A stretch of 64,000 nt of DNA from Candidatus Delongbacteria bacterium (GCA_041675285.1 JBAYTZ010000006.1:62001-126000), one strand, 5' to 3'. Numbered from the stretch's first letter, positions 1-8,776 are shown. Made by a program: numbers and translations. The notes: a model not told the origin generated them from the letters alone.

Positions 1-2176
1 CCGCCTCGGAGAGCCAGCGCGCGCCTACTTCAAGGCCGCCGGCGTCCGTGATCCAGCCCGTGCCGGTCTGGCTGTCCCAGCCGCCCGTGTCGTTGTTGTA
101 GCTGCCGGCGACGTCCAGATCCAGCCAGAGGCCGGGCTGGAGGCCGCTCAGGGGCTGGCTGCCCGTGTTCTGCAGCGTCCAGCGCAGAAGGACCCAATCC
201 GCGTCCGGCCAGCTGTGGACGTCCTGGCGCACGCGCAGGCCCGCCAGACCCGTGGCCGAGAACTCGGCCTCGCTGTGCAGCGCGCCGGCGTTCTCCTCGC
301 GGCGGATCTCGCCGCCGGGCAGGCTGAGCAGCTCCGCCGGATCGCCGGGCACCATGGTGGCGTTGTGGGCCACCTGGCCGTCGGCCAGCGCCAGCAGCAG
401 GCTGCCGTGATAGAGATGCGAGGGCGAGCCGGGCGGCCAGCGCAGGCCGTCGCCCACGGCCTGGTTCTGCTCGAAATCGTAGTAGCCTTGCACGCCCGCG
501 CCGCCCACGCTGAGCTGCAGGCGGGAATTGTCGTGGGTGACGTAGGTGGGTGCCACGCGGAGCAGCAGGTCCGCGCCCTGGCTGAAGCCGCCCTCCGCCG
601 TGAAGAGCAGGTGCAGGCGCAGGTCCTGGCCGGGTTCCAGCCCGCTGGCCAGGGTCAGGGAAAAAGCGTCCGTCGGTTCCACCAGCTGGCCCTGGGACAG
701 GGCGCCCAGCTGGATCAGGCCATCCTGGAGCGTGCCCTCGCCGGCCTGCAGGAAGCAGGCGGCCTGCAGACTGCCGAAAGTGCCCAGCAGCGCGCGGACC
801 CGCAGCCGGACCTGGACGGCCTCGCCGGGCTCGGCCACGCCGTCCGCGTCGGCGTCCGCCACGACGAAGCCCTCCAACTGGACGGCCCGCGGCGACTGGC
901 TCAGGGTGCGCCAGGCGTTGAGCCGCCCGCTGCCCAGCTTGCCTTCCAGGCCGGGGTTCTGTTCGTCCACGTTGTCGCAGCCCGCCTTGACGCGCTCGCG
1001 CAGCTGGTCGCCTGTCTCGCCCGGGAAGCGGCTGGAGGCCAGGGCGCAGAGGCTGGCCGCCAGCGGCGTGGCCATGGACGTGCCGCTCTTCAAGCCGTAG
1101 CCCCCGCCAATCACGCTGGAGAGGATGGCGCTGCCCGGAGCGCAGAGGTCCACCCACCAGCCCACCTGGCTGCCCGCCAGGCGCGTGTCCTCGGGCGTGG
1201 AGGCCGCCACGCAGAGCACGCCGTCGTAGGCCCCCGGGTAGTGCAGGCGCTCCGTGCCGTCGTTGCCCGCCGAGGCCACCACCAGGGCGCCCAGCGCGCG
1301 GGCGGCCTGGATCACCTCGTCTTCGTAGGTGGAGCGGCTGTCGCCGCCCCAGGAGCAGCTGATGATCCGCGCGCCGGCCTGGGCCGCGTACCAGATGCCC
1401 TCCACGCCGCGGCTCACCGTGCTCTGGTGGCCGGCGCGCACGGCCAGCAGGCGGGCGCTCCAGGCCGGACAGGCCAGGCCCGCGCCGTTGTCCGTGACAC
1501 AGGCCGCCGTGCCCGCCGTGTGCGTGCCGTGGCTCTGGTCGCCGGCGGCGGGGCTGGGATCGCCATCCCCGTCCAGCAGGTCGGCGCCGTGCAGGTCGTC
1601 CACGATGCCGTTGCCGTCGTCGTCCACGCCGGCCAGGCCCGTGCTCTCGACCGGGTTGGTCCAGAGGGCTCCGGCCAGGTCGGGATGGCTCAGCTCGACG
1701 CCCGTGTCCACCACGGCCAGCAACACCTCCCCCTGACCCACGTGAAGATCCCAGGCCGCCGGGGCCTGGATCTGGGGCAGGGACCAGAGCTGGCTGTAGA
1801 GGGGGTCGTCGGGGAGGCGGTCGGTCTGGCGCAGGGGGGCGGACTCGAGCCAGTGCGGCGCGGCCTCCGCCTGCACGTGCTTGAAGACTTCGGCCAGTGA
1901 AGCCTCCGCCGGCAGGCTGAGGCGCAGGACGGCCGCCAGTTCGGGAGGTGGTGTACCGGGCAGGGCCTGTTCCAGCCGGGCGCCGGCGGGCAGGTGCCCT
2001 CGGAGAGTCGAAGCGGGTTCCAGCAGGCGCCGGGCCGTGGCCGCGTCCGCGCAGCGGAAGACCCAGTCCGTGGCGGGTCCCGCCGTGGCCTGCGTCGCCA
2101 GCAGCAGGATCAGGAGCAAGGCCGCGAGCGCCGCGCGCAATCCGGCGGACACGTGCGGGTGCGAACAGCGCGGCAT
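1..2176 (-). CDS. Secreted subtilisin-like serine protease, C-terminus beyond the left edge
   Basis: The visible 725 residues begin at ATG 2176 with a signal peptide (hydrophobic stretch at about residues 13-32, ending ATQATA). An S8 peptidase domain follows: Asp157 in VVDTGVELSHPDL, His216 in QSHGTHTAG and Ser367 in GTSMATP. After about residue 400 the protein continues into beta-rich, Ig-like sequence that runs off the window, so any sorting tail is not visible. In this family the enzyme is exported and cleaves proteins outside the cell or in the periplasm. The start is preceded by GGAA and a run of nine G, which also serves as the ribosome binding site. It is the most downstream minus-strand gene here, separated by 140 bases from the shell-protein gene. 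Family assignment is secure; substrate is unknown. Confidence 0.93.
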   Translation of the reverse strand, partial: MPRCSHPHVSAGLRAALAALLLILLLATQATAGPATDWVFRCADAATARRLLEPASTLRGHLPAGARLEQALPGTPPPELAAVLRLSLPAEASLAEVFKHVQAEAAPHWLESAPLRQTDRLPDDPLYSQLWSLPQIQAPAAWDLHVGQGEVLLAVVDTGVELSHPDLAGALWTNPVESTGLAGVDDDGNGIVDDLHGADLLDGDGDPSPAAGDQSHGTHTAGTAACVTDNGAGLACPAWSARLLAVRAGHQSTVSRGVEGIWYAAQAGARIISCSWGGDSRSTYEDEVIQAARALGALVVASAGNDGTERLHYPGAYDGVLCVAASTPEDTRLAGSQVGWWVDLCAPGSAILSSVIGGGYGLKSGTSMATPLAASLCALASSRFPGETGDQLRERVKAGCDNVDEQNPGLEGKLGSGRLNAWRTLSQSPRAVQLEGFVVADADADGVAEPGEAVQVRLRVRALLGTFGSLQAACFLQAGEGTLQDGLIQLGALSQGQLVEPTDAFSLTLASGLEPGQDLRLHLLFTAEGGFSQGADLLLRVAPTYVTHDNSRLQLSVGGAGVQGYYDFEQNQAVGDGLRWPPGSPSHLYHGSLLLALADGQVAHNATMVPGDPAELLSLPGGEIRREENAGALHSEAEFSATGLAGLRVRQDVHSWPDADWVLLRWTLQNTGSQPLSGLQPGLWLDLDVAGSYNNDTGGWDSQTGTGWITDAGGLEVGARWLSEA

Positions 2177-2316
2177 GTCCCCCCCCCTTCCTGCCGAAGC
2201 GCCCGAACCCGCCGGGTCGGATCCCGGCCTGCGATCGGGCGCGAGTGGATGTCGTGAGTGCCTGTCAGCAACCGGGTCCGCCGCTGCGCTCGTCCGCCCG
2301 GCCCGAGGGGGAGGCG

Positions 2317-2814
2317 TCAGCGGGAGAAGAGCAGGTGGCCCAGATGGCCCAGCAGTTCCTCGCGCGTGGACTGGGAGATGCGCCGACCACCCAGGGGAAA
2401 GCCCGGCAGGCGACGGGCCAGGGCCCGCAGTTCGCGCACCGGCAGGGCCCGCAGGTCCTCCGGCGTGGCCGGGTGCCGGAGGGTCGTCGCGGGCGTGGGA
2501 CCCGGGGCGGGAAGCGGATCCGCGGGAGACCAAGCCTCCCGTTCCAGCGAGCCCGCCAGGGCGCGCACGCCGGCGGCGGGACGGGGAATCACCAAGACGG
2601 AGACCACGCGGCCCACGCGCTCGGCGGCCCGGGCTCCGGCATCCACGGCCGCCTGGACGGCGGAGGTCTCGCCTTCCACGCAGATGGTGATCAGGGCGGG
2701 ATTCACCACCTGGCGTTGCACCAAACGCACGCGCGCCGCCTTCAACATGGCGTCGCAGGCCTCGATGGCGGCCACCAGACCACGGGTTTCCACGAAGCCC
2801 AGTGCTTCATCCAT
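2317..2814 (-). CDS. Bacterial microcompartment shell protein with C-terminal Rho_N/SAP-like extension
   Basis: 165 residues. Residues 1-85 are a BMC shell domain close to the neighbouring gene product: GFVETRGLVAAIEACDAML, then VVSVLVIPRP. Such domains form hexamers that tile protein microcompartment walls. The tail is unusual. After a proline-rich linker (about 105-120), residues 120-163 read LRALPVRELRALARRL and then REELLGHL, which resembles the helix pattern of Rho_N or SAP nucleic-acid-binding modules. The EutK shell protein also carries a C-terminal nucleic-acid-binding-like domain, so this arrangement has a precedent; the function here is inference. No Shine-Dalgarno sequence is seen before ATG 2814. 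Instead an intrinsic terminator hairpin ends two bases upstream, so expression is probably lower than that of the shell gene before it. Confidence 0.88.
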   Translation of the reverse strand: MDEALGFVETRGLVAAIEACDAMLKAARVRLVQRQVVNPALITICVEGETSAVQAAVDAGARAAERVGRVVSVLVIPRPAAGVRALAGSLEREAWSPADPLPAPGPTPATTLRHPATPEDLRALPVRELRALARRLPGFPLGGRRISQSTREELLGHLGHLLFSR

Positions 2815-2816
2815 GG

Positions 2817-2848
2817 AAAAAACACGCGCCGCCGGTGTGGGCGGCGCG
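2817..2848 (-). terminator. Intrinsic terminator between the two shell-protein genes
   Basis: On the minus strand a 9-base-pair stem (CGCGCCGCC/GGCGGCGCG, loop of six) is followed by TG and six T. It lies after the stop of the upstream shell gene and its T run ends two bases before the ATG of the downstream one. It could set a ratio between the two products by partial read-through. Confidence 0.8.
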
Positions 2849-2855
2849 CTCCGTT

Positions 2856-3134
2856 TCAGGACCGACGCGGGAGGATCAGTTCCACTTCCGCATGGGGACG
2901 CGGAATCACGTGGACCGACACCACCTCGCCCACCTTCTCGGCGGCCGTGGCACCGGCGTCCGTGGCGGCCTTCACCGCGCCCACGTCGCCGCGGACCATC
3001 ACGGTCACGTAGCCGCCACCCACCTGTTCCCGGCCGATCAGCTCCACCTTGGCGGCCTTGACCATGGCATCCGCCGCTTCGATGGCGCCCACCAGGCCCT
3101 TGGTTTCCACCATGCCCAGGGCTTCAAGAGACAT
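2856..3134 (-). CDS. Bacterial microcompartment hexameric shell protein (BMC-H, PduA/EutM-like)
   Basis: 92 residues, the standard length of a single-domain BMC-H protein. The fold signature is clear: ALGMVETKGLVGAIEAADAM at the start, GDVGAVKAATDAG in the middle, VVSVHVIPRPH near the end. These proteins assemble as hexagonal tiles with a central pore. The gene is followed by a strong terminator and then the second shell gene. No aldehyde dehydrogenase, diol dehydratase, RuBisCO or other usual cargo lies within the window, and no pentameric vertex protein is seen, so this is either a satellite locus or a reduced shell system. Confidence 0.95.
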   Translation of the reverse strand: MSLEALGMVETKGLVGAIEAADAMVKAAKVELIGREQVGGGYVTVMVRGDVGAVKAATDAGATAAEKVGEVVSVHVIPRPHAEVELILPRRS

Positions 3135-3299
3135 GCCTGCATCCTCCAGACAGATTGATCACTCCCGACGGAGACCGGCTGCGCTCGCCTGCGAGACGGG
3201 CGGCGGCTCCAGCGGCTGCAAGGTAGGAAAGAGGAGCGGCCGGTGTCCATCGCCGCGGCACATTCTGCGGTCCCGGCGGGCCCGGGATTCCGCTGCCGA

Positions 3300-3316
3300 C
3301 CGGACCCGCGGTCCGG
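3300..3316 (-). terminator. Short GC hairpin just after the kinase-fusion gene
   Basis: CCGGACC-CGC-GGTCCGG forms a perfect 7-base-pair stem two bases past the stop of the upstream gene. No T run follows, so it is only a weak candidate terminator or mRNA 3'-end stabiliser. Confidence 0.3.
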
Positions 3317-3318
3317 CT

Positions 3319-4998
3319 TCAGTACTTGAACGCGCTGCCGCCGATGTACTCGCGCAGGATGGACGTGCGCGGCACGCTGCGGTCCTCCACGGCCAGGAAA
3401 TTGTAGAGGAATTGGGCCAGCCGGCGGGCCTCGGCGTACTCCGGATGCGAGGGTTTGATCTGCATCAGCAGCGGCTCGACCTTGGGCTTGAGCACGGCCA
3501 GTTCGAAGTCCAGGGCGGAGTTGAAGGTGGCCTCGGACTCGCGCTGGAAGGGGAAGATCCAGCGCTCCTCCCCGCGCCGGACGCTGGCCCAGCTGCGCAG
3601 GGTGTCCAGCGCCGAGTGGCCCCGGTAGCGGTGGTCGCGCACCATCCGGCGCATCAGGCGGTTGTCCGTGGTGGAGATGCGGTTGTTGCGGTCCAGGTTG
3701 AGCTGGGTCAGCGCGCTGACGAAGATCCGGAACTTGCGCTCCGCCGGGACCATGGCGCTGAGCAGCGGGTTCAGCCCGTGGATACCCTCGACGATCAGCA
3801 GCTGGTCGGGTTCCAGCCGGATGCGCCGGCCGTGGAACTCGCGCTGCTTGGTCTGGAAGTTGAAGGTCGGCACCTCGATCTCCTGGCCCTCCGTCAACCG
3901 GGCCAGGCTCTCGTTGAAGTAGGGCAGGTCGACGGCCTCCACGTGTTCGAAGTCCAGCTTGCCGTCCTCGTCCCGGGGCGTCTGCTCCGGACCCACGAAG
4001 TAGTCGTCCGTGCCCAGCACCACGGGGCGCAGGCCGTGGACGGTCAAGTGCGTGGTCAGGCGCTTGGCGAAGGTGGTCTTGCCCGCCGAGGAGGGTCCGG
4101 CGATGAGCAGCAGGCGCAGCTCGGCGCGCCGGGCCACGATGCGTTCGGCGATCCGGCCGATCTTCAGCTCGTGCAGGGCCTCGGCCGTCCGCATGAAGGC
4201 CTCGATCTCCCCCGTTGCGATGGTCTCGTTGAGGCGGCCCACGGTGTTCACGCCGAGGATCCGGCCCCACTCCTTGTGCTCCTGATAGATCTGGAACAGG
4301 TGTGGCTGGCGCTCCAGCTCCTCCACCTGGTGGGGCGGACGCGGAGTGGGCAGGTTCAGGACGAAGCCGCGCTCGTACTCCACCAGGTCGAAGCGCTCCA
4401 GCAGCCCCGTGCGTGAGACCAGCGGGCCGTGGGCCAGGTCGGTGAAGCCCGCGCAGGCGTGCAGCACCACGTGGGGCGGGTTGCGAAAGCGCAGCAGGTC
4501 CAGCTTGTCCGTCTGCCCGGCGGCCTGGAACTGCTCGATGGCCTCCTCGAAGGAGACCTTGCGGCGCTCGATGGGCAGGTCGCGCTCCACCAGCCCGCGC
4601 ATGACGGAGCGCAGCTCGTCCAGTTGCTCCGGGCTGATCCCGTCGTGGGCGTTGTTGCGGAAGCTCCAGAACAGGCCCTGGCCCAGCGAGTGCTGCAGGG
4701 AGACCACGGCCGCGGGGAAGCACTCGCGCAGGGCCTGGGCGGTCAAAAAGGAGAGCGAGCGCTGGTAGACGCGCCAGCCGTGGGCGTCGGCCAGGGTCAG
4801 GAAGCGCACGCGCGCGTTGATCTCCAGCGGATAGGAGAGCGAGACCAGGTCGTGATTGACCAGCGCGGCCACGGGCTCCAGTCCGGCGCACAGCGCGGTT
4901 GCGCCCGGCAGCGAACCCACCAGGGTGCCGGCGGGGACTTCGTGCACGGCGTCGTGTTCCAGGGTGACGCGCAGGCAGGCGGAAGGCTGGGGGAACAT
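3319..4998 (-). CDS. Uridine-kinase-like protein fused to TGS and ThrRS-type second domain
   Basis: 559 residues. Residues about 1-60 resemble a TGS domain. Residues about 65-250 resemble the second additional domain of threonyl- and alanyl-tRNA synthetases (HSLGQGLFWSF, then CAGFTDLAHGPLVSRTG). Residues about 290-500 are a phosphoribulokinase/uridine kinase domain with Walker A GPSSAGKTT at 301-309 and TDDYF after it. Proteins with this order are annotated in many bacteria as nucleoside or uridine kinases; the role of the tRNA-synthetase-like half is not settled. ATG 4998 has CGGAG about six bases upstream. It follows two response-regulator genes by 15 bases, and a 184-base gap separates it from the shell genes. 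Confidence 0.85.
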   Translation of the reverse strand: MFPQPSACLRVTLEHDAVHEVPAGTLVGSLPGATALCAGLEPVAALVNHDLVSLSYPLEINARVRFLTLADAHGWRVYQRSLSFLTAQALRECFPAAVVSLQHSLGQGLFWSFRNNAHDGISPEQLDELRSVMRGLVERDLPIERRKVSFEEAIEQFQAAGQTDKLDLLRFRNPPHVVLHACAGFTDLAHGPLVSRTGLLERFDLVEYERGFVLNLPTPRPPHQVEELERQPHLFQIYQEHKEWGRILGVNTVGRLNETIATGEIEAFMRTAEALHELKIGRIAERIVARRAELRLLLIAGPSSAGKTTFAKRLTTHLTVHGLRPVVLGTDDYFVGPEQTPRDEDGKLDFEHVEAVDLPYFNESLARLTEGQEIEVPTFNFQTKQREFHGRRIRLEPDQLLIVEGIHGLNPLLSAMVPAERKFRIFVSALTQLNLDRNNRISTTDNRLMRRMVRDHRYRGHSALDTLRSWASVRRGEERWIFPFQRESEATFNSALDFELAVLKPKVEPLLMQIKPSHPEYAEARRLAQFLYNFLAVEDRSVPRTSILREYIGGSAFKY

Positions 4999-5013
4999 CG
5001 GGTCTCCGGTGGA

Positions 5014-5397
5014 TCAGGCGTCGCGCGGGCGCGGCTGCTTGGCCAGACAGGCCTCGGTGACGCGCTGCACGTAGTCCAGGTTGAGGGGCTTGCGGATGAA
5101 GTCCGTGGCGCCGGCCAGCAGCAGTTCGCGGGCGATCTCCGGCGCGTCGTGGCCCGTGATCATCACCACAGGCACGCTGGAGTGGATCTCGCGGATGCGC
5201 CGGATCACCTCCAGGCCGCTCATGCCGGGCATCACGATGTCCAGGAAGAGCAGGCTGGGATGCTCTTCGGCCAGCAGGCGCAGGCCTTCGGGGCCGTCGC
5301 CGGCCAGCAGCACCTCGTGTCCCAGGGCGGACAGGAACGCGCCCAGGGTCTCCCGCACGCCGGGATAGTCGTCGATGATCAGGATGCGACCCTTCAT
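5014..5397 (-). CDS. Single-domain response regulator (CheY-like)
   Basis: 127 residues forming only a receiver domain. Acidic pocket DD at 9-10, phosphoacceptor Asp53 in LFLDIVMPG, Thr in MITGH, and Lys in FIRKPL. There is no output domain, so it must act through protein contacts or as a phosphate relay. ATG 5397 overlaps the stop of the preceding receiver gene by four bases (ATGA), which fixes the start and implies translational coupling. It probably belongs to the same transcript as the multi-sensor protein at 5870-8776. Confidence 0.95.
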   Translation of the reverse strand: MKGRILIIDDYPGVRETLGAFLSALGHEVLLAGDGPEGLRLLAEEHPSLLFLDIVMPGMSGLEVIRRIREIHSSVPVVMITGHDAPEIARELLLAGATDFIRKPLNLDYVQRVTEACLAKQPRPRDA

Positions 5398-5774
5398 GCG
5401 TTCCCCTGACTGAAGATGCGTCGTATTTCGGCATCCAGCAGGGGCATCTTGAAGGGTTTGATCAATGTGGCCTGGACATCGAAGGGCGCCAGATGGTGCA
5501 ATTCCTGGGCGTAGCCCGTGATCACGATGATGGGCAAGGCCGGCTGCTTGGCGCGGACTTTTTCCATCAATTCGATTCCGCTCATCCGCGGCATGTTGAT
5601 GTCGGTGATCAGCAGGTCCACGGAGCAGGTCTGCAGGAGATCCCAGGCCGCCTGGCCGTCCGCCGCGTCCAGGACGGGCGCGAAGCCGTAGTACTCGAGG
5701 AACTGGGCCAGCACCCGACGGTAGTCGTCGTTGTCCTCCACCACCATCACGCTGCGGGTTGCTTGAGCGTCCAT
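5394..5774 (-). CDS. Single-domain response regulator (CheY-like)
   Basis: 126 residues, receiver domain only. Acidic pocket ED at 13-14, phosphoacceptor Asp58 in LLITDINMP, Thr in VITGYA, Lys in LIKPFK. It is coupled by a 4-base overlap to the next receiver gene and sits 95 bases below the multi-GAF/PAS gene. Two tandem receivers beside a protein with a degraded kinase core suggest the phosphoryl donor is encoded elsewhere, possibly the kinase at 14154-17072; this is inference. Confidence 0.94.
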   Translation of the reverse strand: MDAQATRSVMVVEDNDDYRRVLAQFLEYYGFAPVLDAADGQAAWDLLQTCSVDLLITDINMPRMSGIELMEKVRAKQPALPIIVITGYAQELHHLAPFDVQATLIKPFKMPLLDAEIRRIFSQGNA

Positions 5775-5869
5775 CGGGCCCCGGGGTTTGGTGCGCCCAA
5801 CGGCCTGTCGGGCGTGGGCAACTTACGCCCGCCGTCGTCAAATCGCAACGCGCCGGGCCGGACGGCGGG

Positions 5870-8776
5870 TCAGGAGGGATCGGAGCGCCCGCGGCCATGG
5901 GGCGCCTTGCGCCGCAGGGGTCGGGGCAGGGGCCGGGCGTGCAGGTCGGGCTCCGCCGCTCCCGGCTCGCGTCCGGGAGACTCGTCGCGCAGCGGCGCTT
6001 CGGGCCGCGCCGCCGCTTCGGGTTGCGCGCGCTCGGCCTGCTCCAGGTCGTACATGTGCACGTTGGGCAAGGCGTAGGCCTTGATCCGGGCGTGCTTGAG
6101 CTCGTTCAGCTGGTCGAGGATCGCCTTGATCACCACCACCTGGTTCTCCACCGACTGCAGGGCCTCCAGGGCGCCGGGTCCCAGATCCTTCTGCAGCAGA
6201 CGCACCATGTCCAGCTGGGCCAGGATGACGGAGAGCGGCGTGTTGATCTTGTCGGAGACTGTGACGGCCATGCGTTCGATGCCGCTCAGGCGCTCGGCCT
6301 CCAGCCGGGTCTGCTCGAGCTTTTTGAGCTCGCGGATGTCCTTGGCCACGCCCAGCACGCCGGTGATCCGGTTGCGCGCGTCGCGCATCCAGCTGAGCGA
6401 GAGCTGGACGGGGACTTGTCGCCCATCCCGGGCCCGCAGGTTGGTCTCGAAGGTGAGGTGGTCCTGGCCCTGGCGCATGGCGCGCCGCATGTCCGTCAGC
6501 AGCGCGCCGGCCTCCGGGTAGAGGGCCGGGGCGTGCCGGCCCACCATGTCCGTGGCCGAGAGGCCCAGCATGCTCTCCGCGCCGGGATTGAAGAGCGTGA
6601 TCCGCCCCACCCGATCCGTCACGACGATGGCATCAGTGGCGGAGGTCACCACGCTGGTCAGGAACTCGCGCGCCGTCTGGTTCTCCATCAGCAGCCGCTG
6701 GCTGTGGATGGCCGCCGCGGCCTGGAGGGCCAGCACGCTGATGAAGCTCTCCTCCTCCTCCAGCGGCGGGTGGCGCTCGTCGCCGTAGACCAGCAGCAGG
6801 CCGTAGACCTCGCCCTCGTCCATCACAGGCACGGCCAGCAGCGAGGCGGCGCCGGCACGGCCGCGCACGGCGGGGGCCCAGGGCGGCAGCTGCTCGGGCA
6901 GCGGCTTGTAGCGCAGGCGGCGCTCCCGGTTGCCCAGCAGGTAGGGCAGGGGGTCGTCCCCGGGCAGGCTGGCGGGCAGCACGCTCTCGCCGGGCTCGAG
7001 GCTCAGGTCCTTGCCCAGCAGGCAGGCGCGCCGCAGCTGGTGCTCGTTGCGCCGGTACTCCCAGGCCACCACGGCCTGCACGCCGGCCAGGTCCAGGGCC
7101 GTTTGGCCGAACTGGGCCAGGATGGCCTGGCTGGTGCGCAGGTCGCGGATGCGCCGCGAGAGGTCCAGCAGGCCCAGCAGGCGCGAACTCTCCCGGCGGG
7201 TGGCGGCGTAGAGCCGGCTGTTCTCGATGGAGAGTGCGGCCTGGTTGGTGAAGGTCGAGCAGAGGCGCAGGTCCTGGTGCGTGAAGAGCCGGTCCGGATT
7301 GTGGCTGTCCACGCGCAGGATGCCCAGCACCGAGTCCTGCACGCGCATGGGGACCATGATGCAGCTCTGCAGGCGGCCGCCGGCCTCGGGCAGGAACTGG
7401 CGCACGGCGGCGGGCTCGGCCAGCAGCAGGGGCTTGAGCTGGCTCACCACCAGGCCCTCGGGGCACTCGCCCAGGGCGATCCCCTCCTCCGGCGGCTGGC
7501 CGGCGCGCAGGCGGGTCAGGCTGCGGCCGTCCGGGCTGAGCAGCAGCAGGCTGGCTTCGTCGGCCTCGATCAGGCGGTGGATCCAGGCCAGGCTGCGCTC
7601 CAGCACCTGGGGCAGGTCCAGACTGGAACCCAGGTCCACGGCGGCCTCGAAGAGCAGGTTGAGCCGGGTGTTGAGGCGCGTCAGCTCGTGGTGCGTGCGC
7701 ATGCGCCGCTCGATGGAGCGGAAGATGCAGAGGTGGCCCAGGCGCTCGCCCGCCGGCCCGAGGATCGGACTGGCGTTGAGCGAGGCGTGGAGGTCGCGGC
7801 CGTCGGCGTGGTGCAGCAGCACGTCGCGGTCGCGCAGGCACTCGCCCTGGCCCAGCAGGCCGCGCAGCTCGGCGCCCGTGGCCTCGTCCAGCAGTTCGTG
7901 CTCCACGGGCTGGTTGAGCAGCCGGCCCACCGGCACTCCCAGCAAGCGCTCGAGCACGGTGGAGATGAGGATCATCTCGTAGTCCGGGCTGAGCACCACG
8001 ATCAGGTCGTCGCTGGAGTTGATGATGCTCTGGAAGAACTCGCGCACGTCCTGGAGTTCGCGGGTCTGTTCGCCCAGCCGCAGCCGGAAGCCGTCCTGCA
8101 GGCGCGTGCGCGCCAGGGCCTGGGCCATGAAGGGCGCCAGCAGGCCCAGCAGGTTCTCGTCCCGGGCGTCCAGCCGGCCGGGCTCGGCGTGGGAGACGTT
8201 GACCACACCCAGGACCTGTCCGCCCACCTGCAGCGGCGCGCAGAGCAGGCAGCCCGGCGTCCGGAAGGGCGCGTCCTCCGAGGGGGCCAGCTCCAGGAAG
8301 ACGGGATCCAGCCGGCAGTCCGGCACCAGGCGGCCGCGCCCGTGGCGCACCACCCAGCCCGCCGTGCCGCGCTCCAGGGGCAGGGCGCGCGTGTTGCGCG
8401 GCTCGTCGGCGGGGTCCGCGCCCACGATTTCCAACTGCTGATGTTCCATGTCCAGCAGGTAGAGCGAGACGCTGTCGGCCCCGAAGAGCCGGCGCAGCTC
8501 GCCGGGCAGCCGGTCGAACAGGCTCTCGCTGTCGGTCCAGGCCGCCAGCAGTGCGCCCACGCCGCGCAGCGCGGCCAGCTGGTCCAGCTGCGCCTGCAGC
8601 TCGTCGATGTGCTCGCCCAGGGACTGGCGCAAGTCGCGGATCAGGCCGTCCTGGGCGCGCAGGGCGTGATCCGAGCGCAGCAGCACCAGCTCCAGGTCCG
8701 ACGGCTGGCCGCCGGCCAGCAGGGAATCCAGGGCGCGTTGCAGCAGGCGGCGCAGATCCACTCCCGGCTCAGGCAT
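5870..8776 (-). CDS. Multi-GAF/PAS signalling protein with degenerate histidine-kinase dimerisation helix
   Basis: 968 residues, soluble, no membrane segment. Approximate order: GAF 75-225, PAS 250-365, GAF 375-530, GAF 550-700, PAS 715-830, then a HisKA-like hairpin about 835-905. The H-box motif of ordinary kinases (AHE.NNPL) reads SDKINTPL here: Asp842 stands where the phosphorylated His should be. No HATPase domain follows; the remaining tail of about 60 residues is Pro/Arg/Glu-rich and low-complexity. It therefore cannot autophosphorylate in the usual way and may be a ligand-sensing scaffold or regulator of a partner kinase. ATG 8776 overlaps the end of the HDOD-like gene by 8 bases, and two receiver genes follow. 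Confidence 0.9.
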   Translation of the reverse strand: MPEPGVDLRRLLQRALDSLLAGGQPSDLELVLLRSDHALRAQDGLIRDLRQSLGEHIDELQAQLDQLAALRGVGALLAAWTDSESLFDRLPGELRRLFGADSVSLYLLDMEHQQLEIVGADPADEPRNTRALPLERGTAGWVVRHGRGRLVPDCRLDPVFLELAPSEDAPFRTPGCLLCAPLQVGGQVLGVVNVSHAEPGRLDARDENLLGLLAPFMAQALARTRLQDGFRLRLGEQTRELQDVREFFQSIINSSDDLIVVLSPDYEMILISTVLERLLGVPVGRLLNQPVEHELLDEATGAELRGLLGQGECLRDRDVLLHHADGRDLHASLNASPILGPAGERLGHLCIFRSIERRMRTHHELTRLNTRLNLLFEAAVDLGSSLDLPQVLERSLAWIHRLIEADEASLLLLSPDGRSLTRLRAGQPPEEGIALGECPEGLVVSQLKPLLLAEPAAVRQFLPEAGGRLQSCIMVPMRVQDSVLGILRVDSHNPDRLFTHQDLRLCSTFTNQAALSIENSRLYAATRRESSRLLGLLDLSRRIRDLRTSQAILAQFGQTALDLAGVQAVVAWEYRRNEHQLRRACLLGKDLSLEPGESVLPASLPGDDPLPYLLGNRERRLRYKPLPEQLPPWAPAVRGRAGAASLLAVPVMDEGEVYGLLLVYGDERHPPLEEEESFISVLALQAAAAIHSQRLLMENQTAREFLTSVVTSATDAIVVTDRVGRITLFNPGAESMLGLSATDMVGRHAPALYPEAGALLTDMRRAMRQGQDHLTFETNLRARDGRQVPVQLSLSWMRDARNRITGVLGVAKDIRELKKLEQTRLEAERLSGIERMAVTVSDKINTPLSVILAQLDMVRLLQKDLGPGALEALQSVENQVVVIKAILDQLNELKHARIKAYALPNVHMYDLEQAERAQPEAAARPEAPLRDESPGREPGAAEPDLHARPLPRPLRRKAPHGRGRSDPS

